Below, piece after piece: positions 42,678 to 51,421 of a stretch of 64,000 bases of DNA. The notes beneath the pieces are model-generated. The model ran no database searches. It saw only the letters and a program-made list of their open reading frames with translations, and had not been told where the DNA came from. Each line of letters starts with the position of its first letter. Within the stretch, counting starts at the first letter, position 1. The stretch spans positions 203,367 to 267,366 of the forward strand of contig JOGW01000018.1 of the NCBI GenBank assembly GCA_000721375.1. The letters run 5' to 3'. The position numbers were made by a program, and so were the translations under genes. The stretch comes from Streptomyces sp. NRRL B-3428. GTDB taxonomy: Bacteria; Actinomycetota; Actinomycetes; Streptomycetales; Streptomycetaceae.

Positions 42678-45600
42678 ATGTCCGTGCACAGCTCACCGGC
42701 CGGCGCCTACGGTGCCGCCGCAGTCGACCCGACCCGCCCGCCCGAGCACCCGCGCCATGTGGTCACGGCCGTGCTGGTCTCCCACGACGGCGCCCGCTGG
42801 CTGCCCGAGGCCCTGTCCGGGCTGCTCGGCCAGGAGCGCCCGGTGCAGAACGTCATCGCAGCCGACACCGGCAGCGGTGACGACTCCGCGCGACTGGTCA
42901 CCGAAGCTCTGGGCGCGGACCGGGTCCTTCATCTGGCCCGCCGCTCGGGCTTCGGCACGGCCGTGGACGAGGCGGCCCGTACGGCGGGGATCCTCACGCC
43001 CGAGGACCTGCCGTATCTCAAGCGCCCCAGCGGCTGGGACCCGGTCAGCAGGACCTGGCGCGACGACGCCTACGACCTGCCCGAGCTGCCGCACGGCGAG
43101 CCGGTGCAGTGGCTCTGGCTGCTGCACGACGACTGCGCGCCCGAGCCCGACGCCCTGGCCGAACTGCTCCGGGTGGTCGAGAACGAGCAGGAGCTCGGCC
43201 GCGAAGTGGCCATCGTCGGACCCAAGCTGCGCGGCTGGTACGACCGCAGGCAGCTGCTCGAAGTCGGCGTCTCCATCGCCCACAGCGGCCGCCGCTGGAC
43301 CGGCGTGGACCGCCGTGAGCAGGACCAGGGCCAGCACGACCAGGTGCGGCCCGTCCTGTCCGTATCGAGTGCGGGCATGCTCATCCGGCGCGATGTCTAC
43401 GAGGAGCTGGGCGGGTTCGACCGCCGGCTGCCGCTGATGCGCGACGACGTCGACCTGTGCTGGCGTGCGCATCAGGCGGGCCACCGCGTCCTCATCGCAC
43501 CCGACGCCGTGCTGCGTCATGCCGAGGCGGCCTCGCGCGAGCGGCGCACCGTGGACTGCGTGGGCCGCACCAGTGCGAGCCCGCACCGGGTCGACAAGGC
43601 CGGCGCCGTCTACACCCTGCTCGCCAATTCGTCCGGTGCGCTGGTGCCCTGGGTGCTGCTTCGGCTGATCTTCGGCACGTTCCTGCGCACCATCGCGTAT
43701 CTGGTCGGCAAGGTGCCGGGCCAGGCGGTCGATGAAGTCACGGGTCTTTTCGGTACGTTGCTGCGCCCCGGCCGGATCATCGGCGCCCGCGGCCGCAGGC
43801 GCTCCGTGGTGGAGGCGGCCGAGCTGCGGCCGCTGTTCCCGCCGCCGGGTGCGACCGTGCGGCTCACCGTCGAACAGGTCGCGTCCCAAGTCGTCGGCCG
43901 CACCGACTCCGAGACGTCCGCTGGCCGCCATGGCGCGGTCGAGTCCGGGCCCGGCGGCGACGACGCCGACTTCCTCGAGGTCGAGCAGTTCGCGCGCCTC
44001 AAGCGCGTGGCGCGCAAGCCGGGGCCGATGCTCTTCGTCGTCCTGCTCTTCGTGTCCCTGATCGCCTGCCGCTCCCTGATCGGCAGTGGCGCACTCGCGG
44101 GCGGCGCAATGCTGCCCGCGCCCTCGGACGCCTCCGCGCTCTGGTCGCGCTACCTGGACGGCTGGCATGCGGCCGGCACCGGCGGCACCGACGCGGCGCC
44201 GCCCTATCTCGCGCTGATCGCGGGCCTGGCCACCCTGTTCTTCGGTTCGACGGGCCTCGCGGTCACCGTGCTTCTCGTGTGCTCGGTGCCGCTCGCCGGT
44301 TTCACCGCCTACTTCGCCTCGCGCTCACTGGTCGAGTCCCGGCTCCTTCGCGCCTGGGCCGCCGTCGCGTACGCCTTCCTGCCGGCCGCCACGGGCGCGC
44401 TCGCGGGCGGGCGGATCGGCACCGCCGTGCTCGCCGTGCTGCTGCCGCTGATGGCCCGTGCGGGCATCGCGGCGAGCGGGTTGCGTACGGACGGGCAAGG
44501 GGCGCGCGGCAGTTGGCGCGCCACCTGGGCGTACGCCTTGCTGCTCACCGTCACCACCGCCTTCACGCCGATCGTGTGGCCCATCGCGCTGGTCCTCGGC
44601 ATCGGGCTGCTCGCACTGCGGCGCGACGATCTCACCGCGTACGGGCTGCGCTTCCTCGCCCAGTTCGGTGTGCCGCTCCTGGTGCTCGCGCCCTGGTCGC
44701 TCTCGCTGCTGCCCTTCGGCTTCTTCCGCGAGGCGGGCCTCGGCTTCGGTGCCGGCTCGGCCGGCCCCCTCGATCTGCTCGGGGCGAGCCCGGGCGGACC
44801 CGGCACCGTCGGCGGACTGCTCCTGATCGGCATCGTGCTCGCGGCGCTCGGTGCGCTCCTTCGTGACGAGCGCGTGCTGCCCATCCGTACGGCATGGGCC
44901 GTGGCGCTGCTCGGCTTCTTCTTCGCCGCGTTCTCCAACGGCTCCGCCTGGGCCGGTCCCGCGACGCTCGTCCAGGGCCTCGCCCTGCTCACGGCCGCGG
45001 TGCTCGGCGCCGACGGCGCGCGTTCGCGTGTGGCCGAGCAGAGCTTCGGCTGGCGCCAGCCGGTCGCCGCCCTGATCGCGCTGGCCGCCGCCGCGGCACC
45101 GCTGCTCTCCGCCGCGGGCTGGATGATCCGCGGCGCCGACGGCCCGCTGCACCGCACCGATCCCGCCCAGGTCCCGGCGTTCGTCGCCGAGGAGGCGGGC
45201 ACCCGAGACCAGGCCCGCACCCTGATCCTCGCCAGCGACCACCCGGACCACGTCTCGTACACGCTCGTACGAGGCGCCGGCGCGCGTCTCGGGGACGCCG
45301 AGCTCAACTCCGGCGGCAAGGGCGGCCGGCTGCTCGACGAGACCGTGGCCCGCCTCGTGGCCGGTTCCGGCGCCGACCAGGCCGACGAACTGGGCGCGTT
45401 CGCCGTGCGCTACGTCATGGTGCAGGACGGTGCGCCCCGCCGCGTCAGCCGTGTTCTCGACTCGACACCGGGTCTGTCCCGGCTCAGCCAGCAGGACGGC
45501 ACCTCGCTGTGGCGGGTCGACCGCCAGGTCTCCCGGGTCGCGATCGTCCAGGGCGACGAGGCACCCAAGCCCGTCGCCGCGGGTCCGGTCGACGTCGACA

Positions 45601-46532
45601 CCAAGATCCCGGCGGGCGAATCGGGCCGCGTCCTGCGGCTCGCCGACTCGGCCGCCGAGGGCTGGACCGCCACGCTCGACGGACAGCCGCTCACCAAGAA
45701 GACCGTGGACGGCTGGGCGCAGGGCTTCGAACTGCCCACGTCCGGTGGCCGTCTGAACGTCGTCCACGAGGACTCCGGCACGCACACCGGCTGGCTCTGG
45801 GCCCAGGGCGCGATGGCCCTGGTGCTCGTCGTCATGGCGCTCCCGGGCCGGCGCCGCACCATCGACGACGACCTCCCGCAGGAGGCCGTGGCCGTACCGG
45901 TGCAGGCAGTGGCCGGCGAGGGCCGTCGGGCGCGCAGGATGCGGGCCCAGGCGGAAGCGTCCGCGCAGGAGACGCCGGAGCAGACCGAGTCCGCCGAGGT
46001 GCCGGCGCAGCCGGCCTACGGCGAGTGGGACGAGCAGCAACCCGTCGCCGCCGGCGAGCAGTTCCAGGGTTACGAGGCGGGCACCTACCCGCAGTCGTAC
46101 CCTGCGGCCGACCCGTATCAGGCGGGCCAGAGCCCGGACGCAGGCGGGCAGTTCGACCCGTACGGCTACGACGGTCAGGGCTACGGCGCGGGCGGCGGGT
46201 ACGGGACCGGTTCGTTCCCGGCCCAGGGCACGTACGAGCAGAACGCCGGTGCCTACGACGAGAACGGGACGGTCGGCTACGACGCCGGACAGTACGGCGG
46301 CGGCGACACCGGACAGTACGGCGGCGGCGACACCGGACAGTACGGCGGCGACGCAACGTACGGCGACGGCGGCGACTCGACGTACGGCGGATATGCGCCC
46401 GGTTCGTATGAGGGCCAGGTCCCGCAGCCGTACGAAGGCAATGAGCCCCAGGGTTACGAGGGGCAGCACCCGGATCCGTACGGGCAGAGCAGCCAGACCG
46501 ACCAAGAGCGCCCCGACGGGAGCCGGCAGTGA
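42678..46532 (+). CDS. Very large membrane GT2 glycosyltransferase with Tyr/Gly/Gln-rich tail
   Basis: 1284 residues from the ATG at 42678. A GT2 domain (about 28-300) shows VTAVLVSHDGARWLPEALSG, metal-site WLLHDDCAPEPDAL and LPLMRDDVDLCWRAHQAGHR. After a linker come about a dozen hydrophobic helices (about 450-820), then an extracellular domain (about 830-1040) and a last helix. The final about 230 residues are cytoplasmic, starting LPGRRRTIDDDL; the last about 170 are Tyr/Gly/Gln/Asp-rich and low in complexity, with GQYGGGDT repeats encoded by a 24-bp tandem repeat. It probably builds or extends a lipid-linked cell-wall glycan. It is translationally coupled to the DUF5719 gene (GTGA overlap). 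Confidence 0.88.
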   Translation: MSVHSSPAGAYGAAAVDPTRPPEHPRHVVTAVLVSHDGARWLPEALSGLLGQERPVQNVIAADTGSGDDSARLVTEALGADRVLHLARRSGFGTAVDEAARTAGILTPEDLPYLKRPSGWDPVSRTWRDDAYDLPELPHGEPVQWLWLLHDDCAPEPDALAELLRVVENEQELGREVAIVGPKLRGWYDRRQLLEVGVSIAHSGRRWTGVDRREQDQGQHDQVRPVLSVSSAGMLIRRDVYEELGGFDRRLPLMRDDVDLCWRAHQAGHRVLIAPDAVLRHAEAASRERRTVDCVGRTSASPHRVDKAGAVYTLLANSSGALVPWVLLRLIFGTFLRTIAYLVGKVPGQAVDEVTGLFGTLLRPGRIIGARGRRRSVVEAAELRPLFPPPGATVRLTVEQVASQVVGRTDSETSAGRHGAVESGPGGDDADFLEVEQFARLKRVARKPGPMLFVVLLFVSLIACRSLIGSGALAGGAMLPAPSDASALWSRYLDGWHAAGTGGTDAAPPYLALIAGLATLFFGSTGLAVTVLLVCSVPLAGFTAYFASRSLVESRLLRAWAAVAYAFLPAATGALAGGRIGTAVLAVLLPLMARAGIAASGLRTDGQGARGSWRATWAYALLLTVTTAFTPIVWPIALVLGIGLLALRRDDLTAYGLRFLAQFGVPLLVLAPWSLSLLPFGFFREAGLGFGAGSAGPLDLLGASPGGPGTVGGLLLIGIVLAALGALLRDERVLPIRTAWAVALLGFFFAAFSNGSAWAGPATLVQGLALLTAAVLGADGARSRVAEQSFGWRQPVAALIALAAAAAPLLSAAGWMIRGADGPLHRTDPAQVPAFVAEEAGTRDQARTLILASDHPDHVSYTLVRGAGARLGDAELNSGGKGGRLLDETVARLVAGSGADQADELGAFAVRYVMVQDGAPRRVSRVLDSTPGLSRLSQQDGTSLWRVDRQVSRVAIVQGDEAPKPVAAGPVDVDTKIPAGESGRVLRLADSAAEGWTATLDGQPLTKKTVDGWAQGFELPTSGGRLNVVHEDSGTHTGWLWAQGAMALVLVVMALPGRRRTIDDDLPQEAVAVPVQAVAGEGRRARRMRAQAEASAQETPEQTESAEVPAQPAYGEWDEQQPVAAGEQFQGYEAGTYPQSYPAADPYQAGQSPDAGGQFDPYGYDGQGYGAGGGYGTGSFPAQGTYEQNAGAYDENGTVGYDAGQYGGGDTGQYGGGDTGQYGGDATYGDGGDSTYGGYAPGSYEGQVPQPYEGNEPQGYEGQHPDPYGQSSQTDQERPDGSRQ
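46285..46353 (+). repeat. 24-bp in-frame tandem repeat in glycosyltransferase tail
   Basis: Two perfect 24-base units (46285-46308 and 46309-46332) and a partial third encode successive GQYGGGDT units. The length keeps the frame, so copy number could vary between strains. Confidence 0.9.
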
Positions 46533-48058
46533 ACCGCACCACCCTGTCCCTGATCGCAGCGGCCACCGCACTGGTCGCCGTGACCGGTTTCGCGGCGCTC
46601 AACTCCCCGGACGGCGCCGACTCCACACCGGGCCAGGCGGCCGAACAGCGGCCGGTGGACCGGTCCGCATTGCTGTGCCCGGCGCCCAGCGCGTCCGAGC
46701 TGGCCGCCACGGCGTACACCTCGTTCACTCCGAAGGCCAAGGGCGGCGACGGCAAGGGCGCGGCCCGCCTTGAGCGCGCCGTAAAGGAGTTGAAGGACTC
46801 CGAGGAAGGCTCCGCGGACGCCGACGACGCCGACGACAAGAAGAAGGACGCGGCGGACAGCAAGGACGCCAAGCCGGTCCTCGACATCACGTCGGCGGGC
46901 AAGCCCGTCACGGCGAAGGCGTCGGGCGCCGATTCCCCGGCCCTGATCGGGGCGGCCGACGGTGCGCTCGCGCCCGGCTGGACCGTGCAGCAGACCACCG
47001 AGATGCCCGCGGGCAGCGGACGCGGGCTGCTGGGTCTCAACTGCGGTGCTCCGGACACCGACTTCTGGTTCCCGGCGGCGAGCACCGCCGAGGAGCGCGC
47101 CGACTTCGTGCACCTGTCCAACCCGGACGCCACCGCGGCCGTCGTCGACATCGAGTTGTTCGGGCCCGAGGGCGCGCTCAAGTCCGAGGTGGGCGAGGAC
47201 ATCACGGTGCCCCCGCACTCCAGCGTCCCGGTGCTGCTCTCCACGCTGACCGACGAGCCCGTGGCCGATGTGACGGCCCATGTCACCGCGCGTACGGGCC
47301 GGATCGGCGCCGCCGTGCAGGTCTCGGACGCGAAGGCGGGCGCCGACTGGCTGCCCGCGTCGGCCGACCCGAGCGGCAGCGTCGTGCTGCCGGGCATCCC
47401 CAAGGACGCCACATCCGTACGTCTGGTGGCCTTCGCGCCCGGCGACGAGGACGCGGACCTGAAGATCTCCCTTGCGGGGCCGACGGGTTCGATCACCCCG
47501 GCCGGTCATGAGTCGCTGCACGTCAAGAGCGGGATGACGGCCTCGGTCGACCTCGCGGACGTCACCAAGGGCGAGGCCGGTTCGCTGGTGCTCACGCCGA
47601 CCGACGGGGAGGCGCCCGTGGTGGCGGCGCTGCGGGTGACCCGCGGCAAGGGCGCCAAGCAGGACGTGGCGTTCATCCCGGCCACGGTCGCGGTGGGCGA
47701 GCGCGCGACCTCGGCGGACAACCGCGCCAAGGGTTCGACACTGAGCCTCACCGCTCCCCGCGGTAATGCCAAGGTGCGGGTCACGTCCTCGGACGGCAGC
47801 GCCGCCGGCACGTCGGTGACGAAGACGTACACCGTGCGCGGCGGCACCACCCTCGATGTGACGCCGGAGGTCCCGAGCGGACTGAAGGGCGCGTACGCGC
47901 TGACGGTGGAGACCTTGTCCGGCACGGTCCACGCGGCGCGCGTGCTCGAACTCCCGGACGGGGCCGTGCCGATGTTCACGGTGCAGACGCTGCCGTACGA
48001 CCGCGGCATGGTCTCCGTGCCGGAGGCCGAGCAGGACCTTTCGGTGCTGCAGAAGTAG
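46529..48058 (+). CDS. DUF5719-type exported protein
   Basis: 509 residues from a GTG start overlapping the glycosyltransferase stop. One N-terminal helix or uncleaved signal (LSLIAAATALVAVTGFAAL) exports the protein. Two cysteines (LLCPAPS and GLNCGAPD) could pair. A Lys/Asp-rich low-complexity insert (about 85-110) is followed by repeated beta-sandwich-like segments (FVHLSNPDATAAVVDIELFG, VRLVAFAPGDEDADLKISLA). This matches the actinobacterial DUF5719 family that accompanies this glycosyltransferase. Tight coupling suggests that it works with the extracellular part of the glycosyltransferase. A 23-bp duplication crosses the stop codon. Confidence 0.8.
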   Translation: MNRTTLSLIAAATALVAVTGFAALNSPDGADSTPGQAAEQRPVDRSALLCPAPSASELAATAYTSFTPKAKGGDGKGAARLERAVKELKDSEEGSADADDADDKKKDAADSKDAKPVLDITSAGKPVTAKASGADSPALIGAADGALAPGWTVQQTTEMPAGSGRGLLGLNCGAPDTDFWFPAASTAEERADFVHLSNPDATAAVVDIELFGPEGALKSEVGEDITVPPHSSVPVLLSTLTDEPVADVTAHVTARTGRIGAAVQVSDAKAGADWLPASADPSGSVVLPGIPKDATSVRLVAFAPGDEDADLKISLAGPTGSITPAGHESLHVKSGMTASVDLADVTKGEAGSLVLTPTDGEAPVVAALRVTRGKGAKQDVAFIPATVAVGERATSADNRAKGSTLSLTAPRGNAKVRVTSSDGSAAGTSVTKTYTVRGGTTLDVTPEVPSGLKGAYALTVETLSGTVHAARVLELPDGAVPMFTVQTLPYDRGMVSVPEAEQDLSVLQK

Positions 48059-48086
48059 TCCGGTCGGTGCTGCAGATGTAGTCCGG
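48041..48086 (+). repeat. 23-bp tandem duplication across a stop codon
   Basis: Copies 48041-48063 and 48064-48086 are identical at 22 of 23 bases. The TAG stop of the DUF5719 gene (48056-48058) lies in the first copy, with an equivalent TAG in the second. Confidence 0.85.
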
Positions 48087-48119
48087 CGGAAGGGCCTGAA
48101 GCGTGGCTACGGCGGGGAC

Positions 48120-48584
48120 CTACTGGTCCTCGCCGTAGCGCGGATCCACCGACTCCGGGGACAGGCCGAGGAGTTCGGCCACCTGCTCCACCACGACCTC
48201 GTGCACCAGAGCGGCGCGCTCGTCGCGGCTCTTGGTGCGGATCTCCACCGGACGCCGGTAGATCACCACGCGGGCCGGCTCGCCGTCCCGCGCCGGCACG
48301 ATGCCGCCGAGGGGCACGGACCCGCCGCCGAAGTCCGCGTCGGGGGCTCCGGCAGGTGTCTGCGTACGCGGCACCTCGAGCACCAGGAACTCGACATCGG
48401 ACAGCTGCGGCAGCCGCCGCTCAAGCCGCTCCACGGAGTCCTGCACCAGATCGGTGAACACCTCTGCCCGGCTCGCCGACAACGGCACCTGCGGGGGCGC
48501 GACGGGCCCGCGCATGCCACGGCCATGACGGTCGCGGCGGCGGGGCCTTGGCTCGGTGGGGCGGGGCGGTACGGGGCTGTCCAT
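48120..48584 (-). CDS. Zincin-like protein lacking the metal motif
   Basis: 154 residues from the ATG at 48584 (a GTG one codon earlier is possible). A basic N-terminus is followed by FTDLVQDSVERLERRLPQLS and VEFLVLEVP, the pattern of the minimal metalloprotease-like (PF06262-type) domain. Where catalytic relatives have an HExxHHxG helix, this protein reads VVVEQVAELLGL, so the His and Glu zinc ligands appear replaced (a preceding VHEVV is not in HExxH form). The equivalent mycobacterial gene (Rv3259) has the same neighbours. It is probably a non-catalytic fold kept for another role. The family call is moderate. Confidence 0.65.
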   Translation of the reverse strand: MDSPVPPRPTEPRPRRRDRHGRGMRGPVAPPQVPLSASRAEVFTDLVQDSVERLERRLPQLSDVEFLVLEVPRTQTPAGAPDADFGGGSVPLGGIVPARDGEPARVVIYRRPVEIRTKSRDERAALVHEVVVEQVAELLGLSPESVDPRYGEDQ

Positions 48585-48986
48585 CACTGGTGAAGCGTAG
48601 TCCTCCGGGCTGACAGGCGCGGATTCAGGCGCAGGTCGTCACCCTGGCGGGCGCCCGCAGGCACCCCGGGGCGTCCCGGGGCGCTGGGGGGGGCGTCGAC
48701 GGGCGGTGCGGCGTTCGGCGGGGGCGCTGTCACTTACTGACCGTTCAGATCACGGTTGAGTACGGATCCGTACAGCTCGAAGACCGCTCGCCTCATGGCA
48801 AATGACGGCATTTGCATCGAGTGGTGACCGGATTCAACACCCGTCACTGCCGCGCCGGATGGGCTCCGCGCAGGTCAGAACCCAGAGCGCGGATCACCGT
48901 GTGGACGGGTTCACGGCACGACACGGTGGAGTGACCTGGTGGAGAGTCGTCGCGGCCCGCTCAAGAGTGCGGTACCGTCCAACGTC
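48585..48986. other. Intergenic region with a 12-bp palindrome
   Basis: 402 bases between divergent genes. A GC-rich tract near 48680-48730 is followed by an AT-richer stretch with TACGGATCCGTA (48761-48772), a perfect 12-bp palindrome, and nearby near-repeats of ACCGTTCAG/ACGGTTGAG. No gene or clear promoter is seen. Confidence 0.4.
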
Positions 48987-49367
48987 GTGAGCCTTGTACG
49001 TCGCTGTTCGCGCACTGCCTGCGGCCGTCCCGCCGTCGCGACGCTGACGTACGTCTACGCGGACTCGACGGCCGTCCTCGGTCCGCTCGCCACCTACGCC
49101 GAACCCCACTGCTACGACCTGTGTGCCGAGCACTCCGAGCGCCTGACCGCCCCGCGTGGCTGGGAGGTCGTCCGCCTCGCCGACGGCTCCGCTCCGCCCC
49201 GCCCCAGCGGTGACGATCTCGAAGCCCTCGCCAATGCCGTACGCGAGGCCGCGAGGCCCCAGGAGCGCGCGGCGGAAGCCGGGGGCGGCGCGGGACGTTC
49301 CGGCGCGGACCCGATGGAGGTCGCACGCCGCGGCCATCTGCGGGTGCTGCGCTCGCCGGAGTCCTGA
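48987..49367 (+). CDS. DUF3499 protein, zinc-ribbon-like
   Basis: 126 residues from the GTG at 48987 (VSLVRRCSRTACGRPAVATL). The frame is open further upstream, but similarity starts here and no ribosome site is seen, so the mRNA may be leaderless. Four cysteines and two histidines (CSRTAC and PHCYDLCAEH) suggest a zinc-ribbon. The C-terminal half is Ala/Gly/Arg-rich and poorly ordered. DUF3499 is a conserved actinobacterial family always found near manB/pmmA and whiB; the function is unknown. Confidence 0.82.
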   Translation: MSLVRRCSRTACGRPAVATLTYVYADSTAVLGPLATYAEPHCYDLCAEHSERLTAPRGWEVVRLADGSAPPRPSGDDLEALANAVREAARPQERAAEAGGGAGRSGADPMEVARRGHLRVLRSPES

Positions 49368-49414
49368 CCCGCCCTCAACTGCCCTCTGGGTGAGCGGAGT
49401 TCCCCGCGTACGCG

Positions 49415-49461
49415 ACACACCTGGTCCGCACGTATCGCAACACACCTGGTCCGCACGTATC
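49415..49461 (+). repeat. 22-bp direct repeat upstream of lactate permease
   Basis: Two perfect 22-base copies (49415-49436 and 49440-49461, starting ACACACCTGGTCCGCACG) are separated by three bases, so the period is 25 bp. This could be a pair of operators or a recent duplication. Confidence 0.7.
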
Positions 49462-49553
49462 TCCACACATCCTTCAACGCCCTTTGCTGTACGGGGCATT
49501 GACTTGCCCTTGTCGCGGACATGAACATTTCCCCGCCCGTGAGAAAACGCTTT

Positions 49554-49588
49554 CCGCATGCCGGAATGACCCCGCATGCCGGAACGAC
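49554..49588 (+). repeat. 17-bp direct repeat just upstream of lactate permease
   Basis: CCGCATGCCGGAATGAC (49554-49570) and CCGCATGCCGGAACGAC (49572-49588) match at 16 of 17 bases with an 18-bp period, ending 38 bases before the GTG start. Confidence 0.65.
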
Positions 49589-49626
49589 GGAGGGCGGCCG
49601 GACATCACGGGACCCGGGAGGCCCGT

Positions 49627-51243
49627 GTGTTCATCCAGGATCTTCACCCCGTAGCCGATTCGCTCGGCCTGTCCGCGCTGGTCGCGACGCTGCCCCTGGT
49701 CACGGTGCTCGTCCTGCTCGGCGCCGTCCGTATGAAGGCGCACCTGGCCGGCCTGACCGGCCTCGCCGTCGCGGCGGCGGTGGCCTGGCTCGCGTACGGC
49801 ATGCCGGTCGTGCAGACGCTCTCGGCGGGCGCTCAAGGAGTCCTCTTCGGGCTCTTCCCGATCATGTGGATCGTCGTCAACGCCCTGTGGGTGTACCGGA
49901 TGACGGTCCGCACCCAGCACTTCGACATCCTGCGCCGCTCCTTCGGGCGGCTCTCCGACGATCCTCGTATCCAGGCACTCGTCATCGCCTTCTGCTTCGG
50001 TGCGCTGCTCGAAGCGCTCGCCGGGTTCGGTGCGCCCGTCGCGATCAGCGCGGTGATGCTGGTCGCGCTCGGCTTCGATCCGGTCAAGGCCGCGGTGGTC
50101 GCGCTCGTCGCCAACACCGCGCCGGTCGCCTTCGGTGCGATGGGCACGCCCGTGGTGACGCTCGCGCAGGTCACCGGGCTTCCGCTGGACAGCGTGGCCT
50201 CGGTCGTGGGCCGCCAGACGCCGCTGCTCGCGCTGGTCGTCCCGCTCGCCCTGGTCTTCCTCGTGGACGGACGGCGCGGGATGCGCGAGACCTGGGTGCC
50301 CGCCCTGGTGTGCGGATTCGCCTTCGCCGTGGCCCAGTTCGCCGCCTCCAACTACGTCTCCGCCCAGCTCGCGGACATCGGCGCCGCACTCGCCGGCGCC
50401 GCGGCGCTCGTGGCGGTGCCCGGGGCGCGCAAGCCGGCCGCGGAGCCCGTCCGGGTCTCGGTCCTGACCGGCGTACGCAGCGAGGACCTGGACGTGGCGG
50501 ACCCGCGCCGCGAAGTCCTGCGCGCCTACGCCCCGTACGCCCTGATCGTCGCCGTCTTCTCCGTCGCGCAGCTCCCGCCCGTCAAGGACTTCCTGGCCGG
50601 GGCGACCCGGGTGTTCGACTGGCCGCTGCTCGACGTGGGGAACGCGGACGGCGAGCCGGTCGGCGCCAACATGTTCACGCTGCCGCTGGTGTCGACCGGT
50701 GGAACCCTCGTGCTGCTCGCGGGAGTTGGTACGGCGGCCGTGCTCGGGGTGCGGGCGGGGACGGCCGTACGGGAGTGGCTGGCCACGGTGTACGAACTGC
50801 GGTTCGCGATCCTGACCGTGACCTCGGTCCTCGCGCTCGCCTACGTCATGAACCTGTCCGGGCAGGCCGCCGTGATCGGCCACTTCGTGGCGGCGGCGGG
50901 CGCGGGGCTCGCCTTCCTCTCACCCGTCCTCGGCTGGTTCGGGGTGGCGGTCTCAGGATCCGATACGTCGGCGAACGCGCTGTTCGGCGCGTTGCAGGTG
51001 ACCGCCGCACGGGAATCGGGCCTGTCGCCGGAACTGCTTGCGGCGGCGAACAGTTCCGGTGGCGTGCTCGGCAAGATGATCTCGCCGCAGAACCTGACGA
51101 TCGCGTGTGCGGCGGTCGGACTCGCGGGCAAGGAAGGTGATCTGCTGCGCAAGGTGCTGCCGTGGAGCGCCGGGTTGCTGCTGGTGATGTGCCTGATCGT
51201 GGTGTTGCAGAGCACTTCGGTGCTCGGATGGATGCTGCCCTGA
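49627..51243 (+). CDS. L-lactate permease (LctP family)
   Basis: 538 residues from the GTG at 49627 (VFIQDLHPVADSLG), chosen for GGGAGG five bases upstream. About 12-14 helices are present, with LctP motifs FGALLEALAGFGAPVAIS, ANTAPVAFGAMGTPVVTL and VSGSDTSANALFGALQ. It should import lactate or glycolate with protons. Two sets of direct repeats lie in its promoter region, suggesting regulation. This catabolic gene interrupts the otherwise conserved DUF3499-manB neighbourhood known from other actinobacteria. Confidence 0.92.
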   Translation: MFIQDLHPVADSLGLSALVATLPLVTVLVLLGAVRMKAHLAGLTGLAVAAAVAWLAYGMPVVQTLSAGAQGVLFGLFPIMWIVVNALWVYRMTVRTQHFDILRRSFGRLSDDPRIQALVIAFCFGALLEALAGFGAPVAISAVMLVALGFDPVKAAVVALVANTAPVAFGAMGTPVVTLAQVTGLPLDSVASVVGRQTPLLALVVPLALVFLVDGRRGMRETWVPALVCGFAFAVAQFAASNYVSAQLADIGAALAGAAALVAVPGARKPAAEPVRVSVLTGVRSEDLDVADPRREVLRAYAPYALIVAVFSVAQLPPVKDFLAGATRVFDWPLLDVGNADGEPVGANMFTLPLVSTGGTLVLLAGVGTAAVLGVRAGTAVREWLATVYELRFAILTVTSVLALAYVMNLSGQAAVIGHFVAAAGAGLAFLSPVLGWFGVAVSGSDTSANALFGALQVTAARESGLSPELLAAANSSGGVLGKMISPQNLTIACAAVGLAGKEGDLLRKVLPWSAGLLLVMCLIVVLQSTSVLGWMLP

Positions 51244-51341
51244 GGGCGGGCCCTGGCGCGGGAGCTGCCGGTTTGCCCTGTGCGTGCTGTGTGTTTGCGG
51301 TAAGTGGACCGCCGACCCTCACTTCCGGCCCGTTCCGTGAG

Positions 51342-51350
51342 TTATCCACA
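51342..51350 (+). promoter_or_regulatory. DnaA-box-like site upstream of manB
   Basis: TTATCCACA in the context AGTTATCCACAGGCC, 72 bases before the manB GTG and in the same orientation. Confidence 0.5.
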
Positions 51351-51421
51351 GGCCGGCGCGGCGTTCGGCGGGCGACAGGTAGTTTTGGTGCACCGCACTG
51401 AATTCCAGAGAGGCTTGGGCT

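Noticed and set aside
48761..48772. TACGGATCCGTA palindrome as an operator
   Set aside because: A 12-bp palindrome alone, not near a recognisable promoter and with no second copy, is weak evidence.
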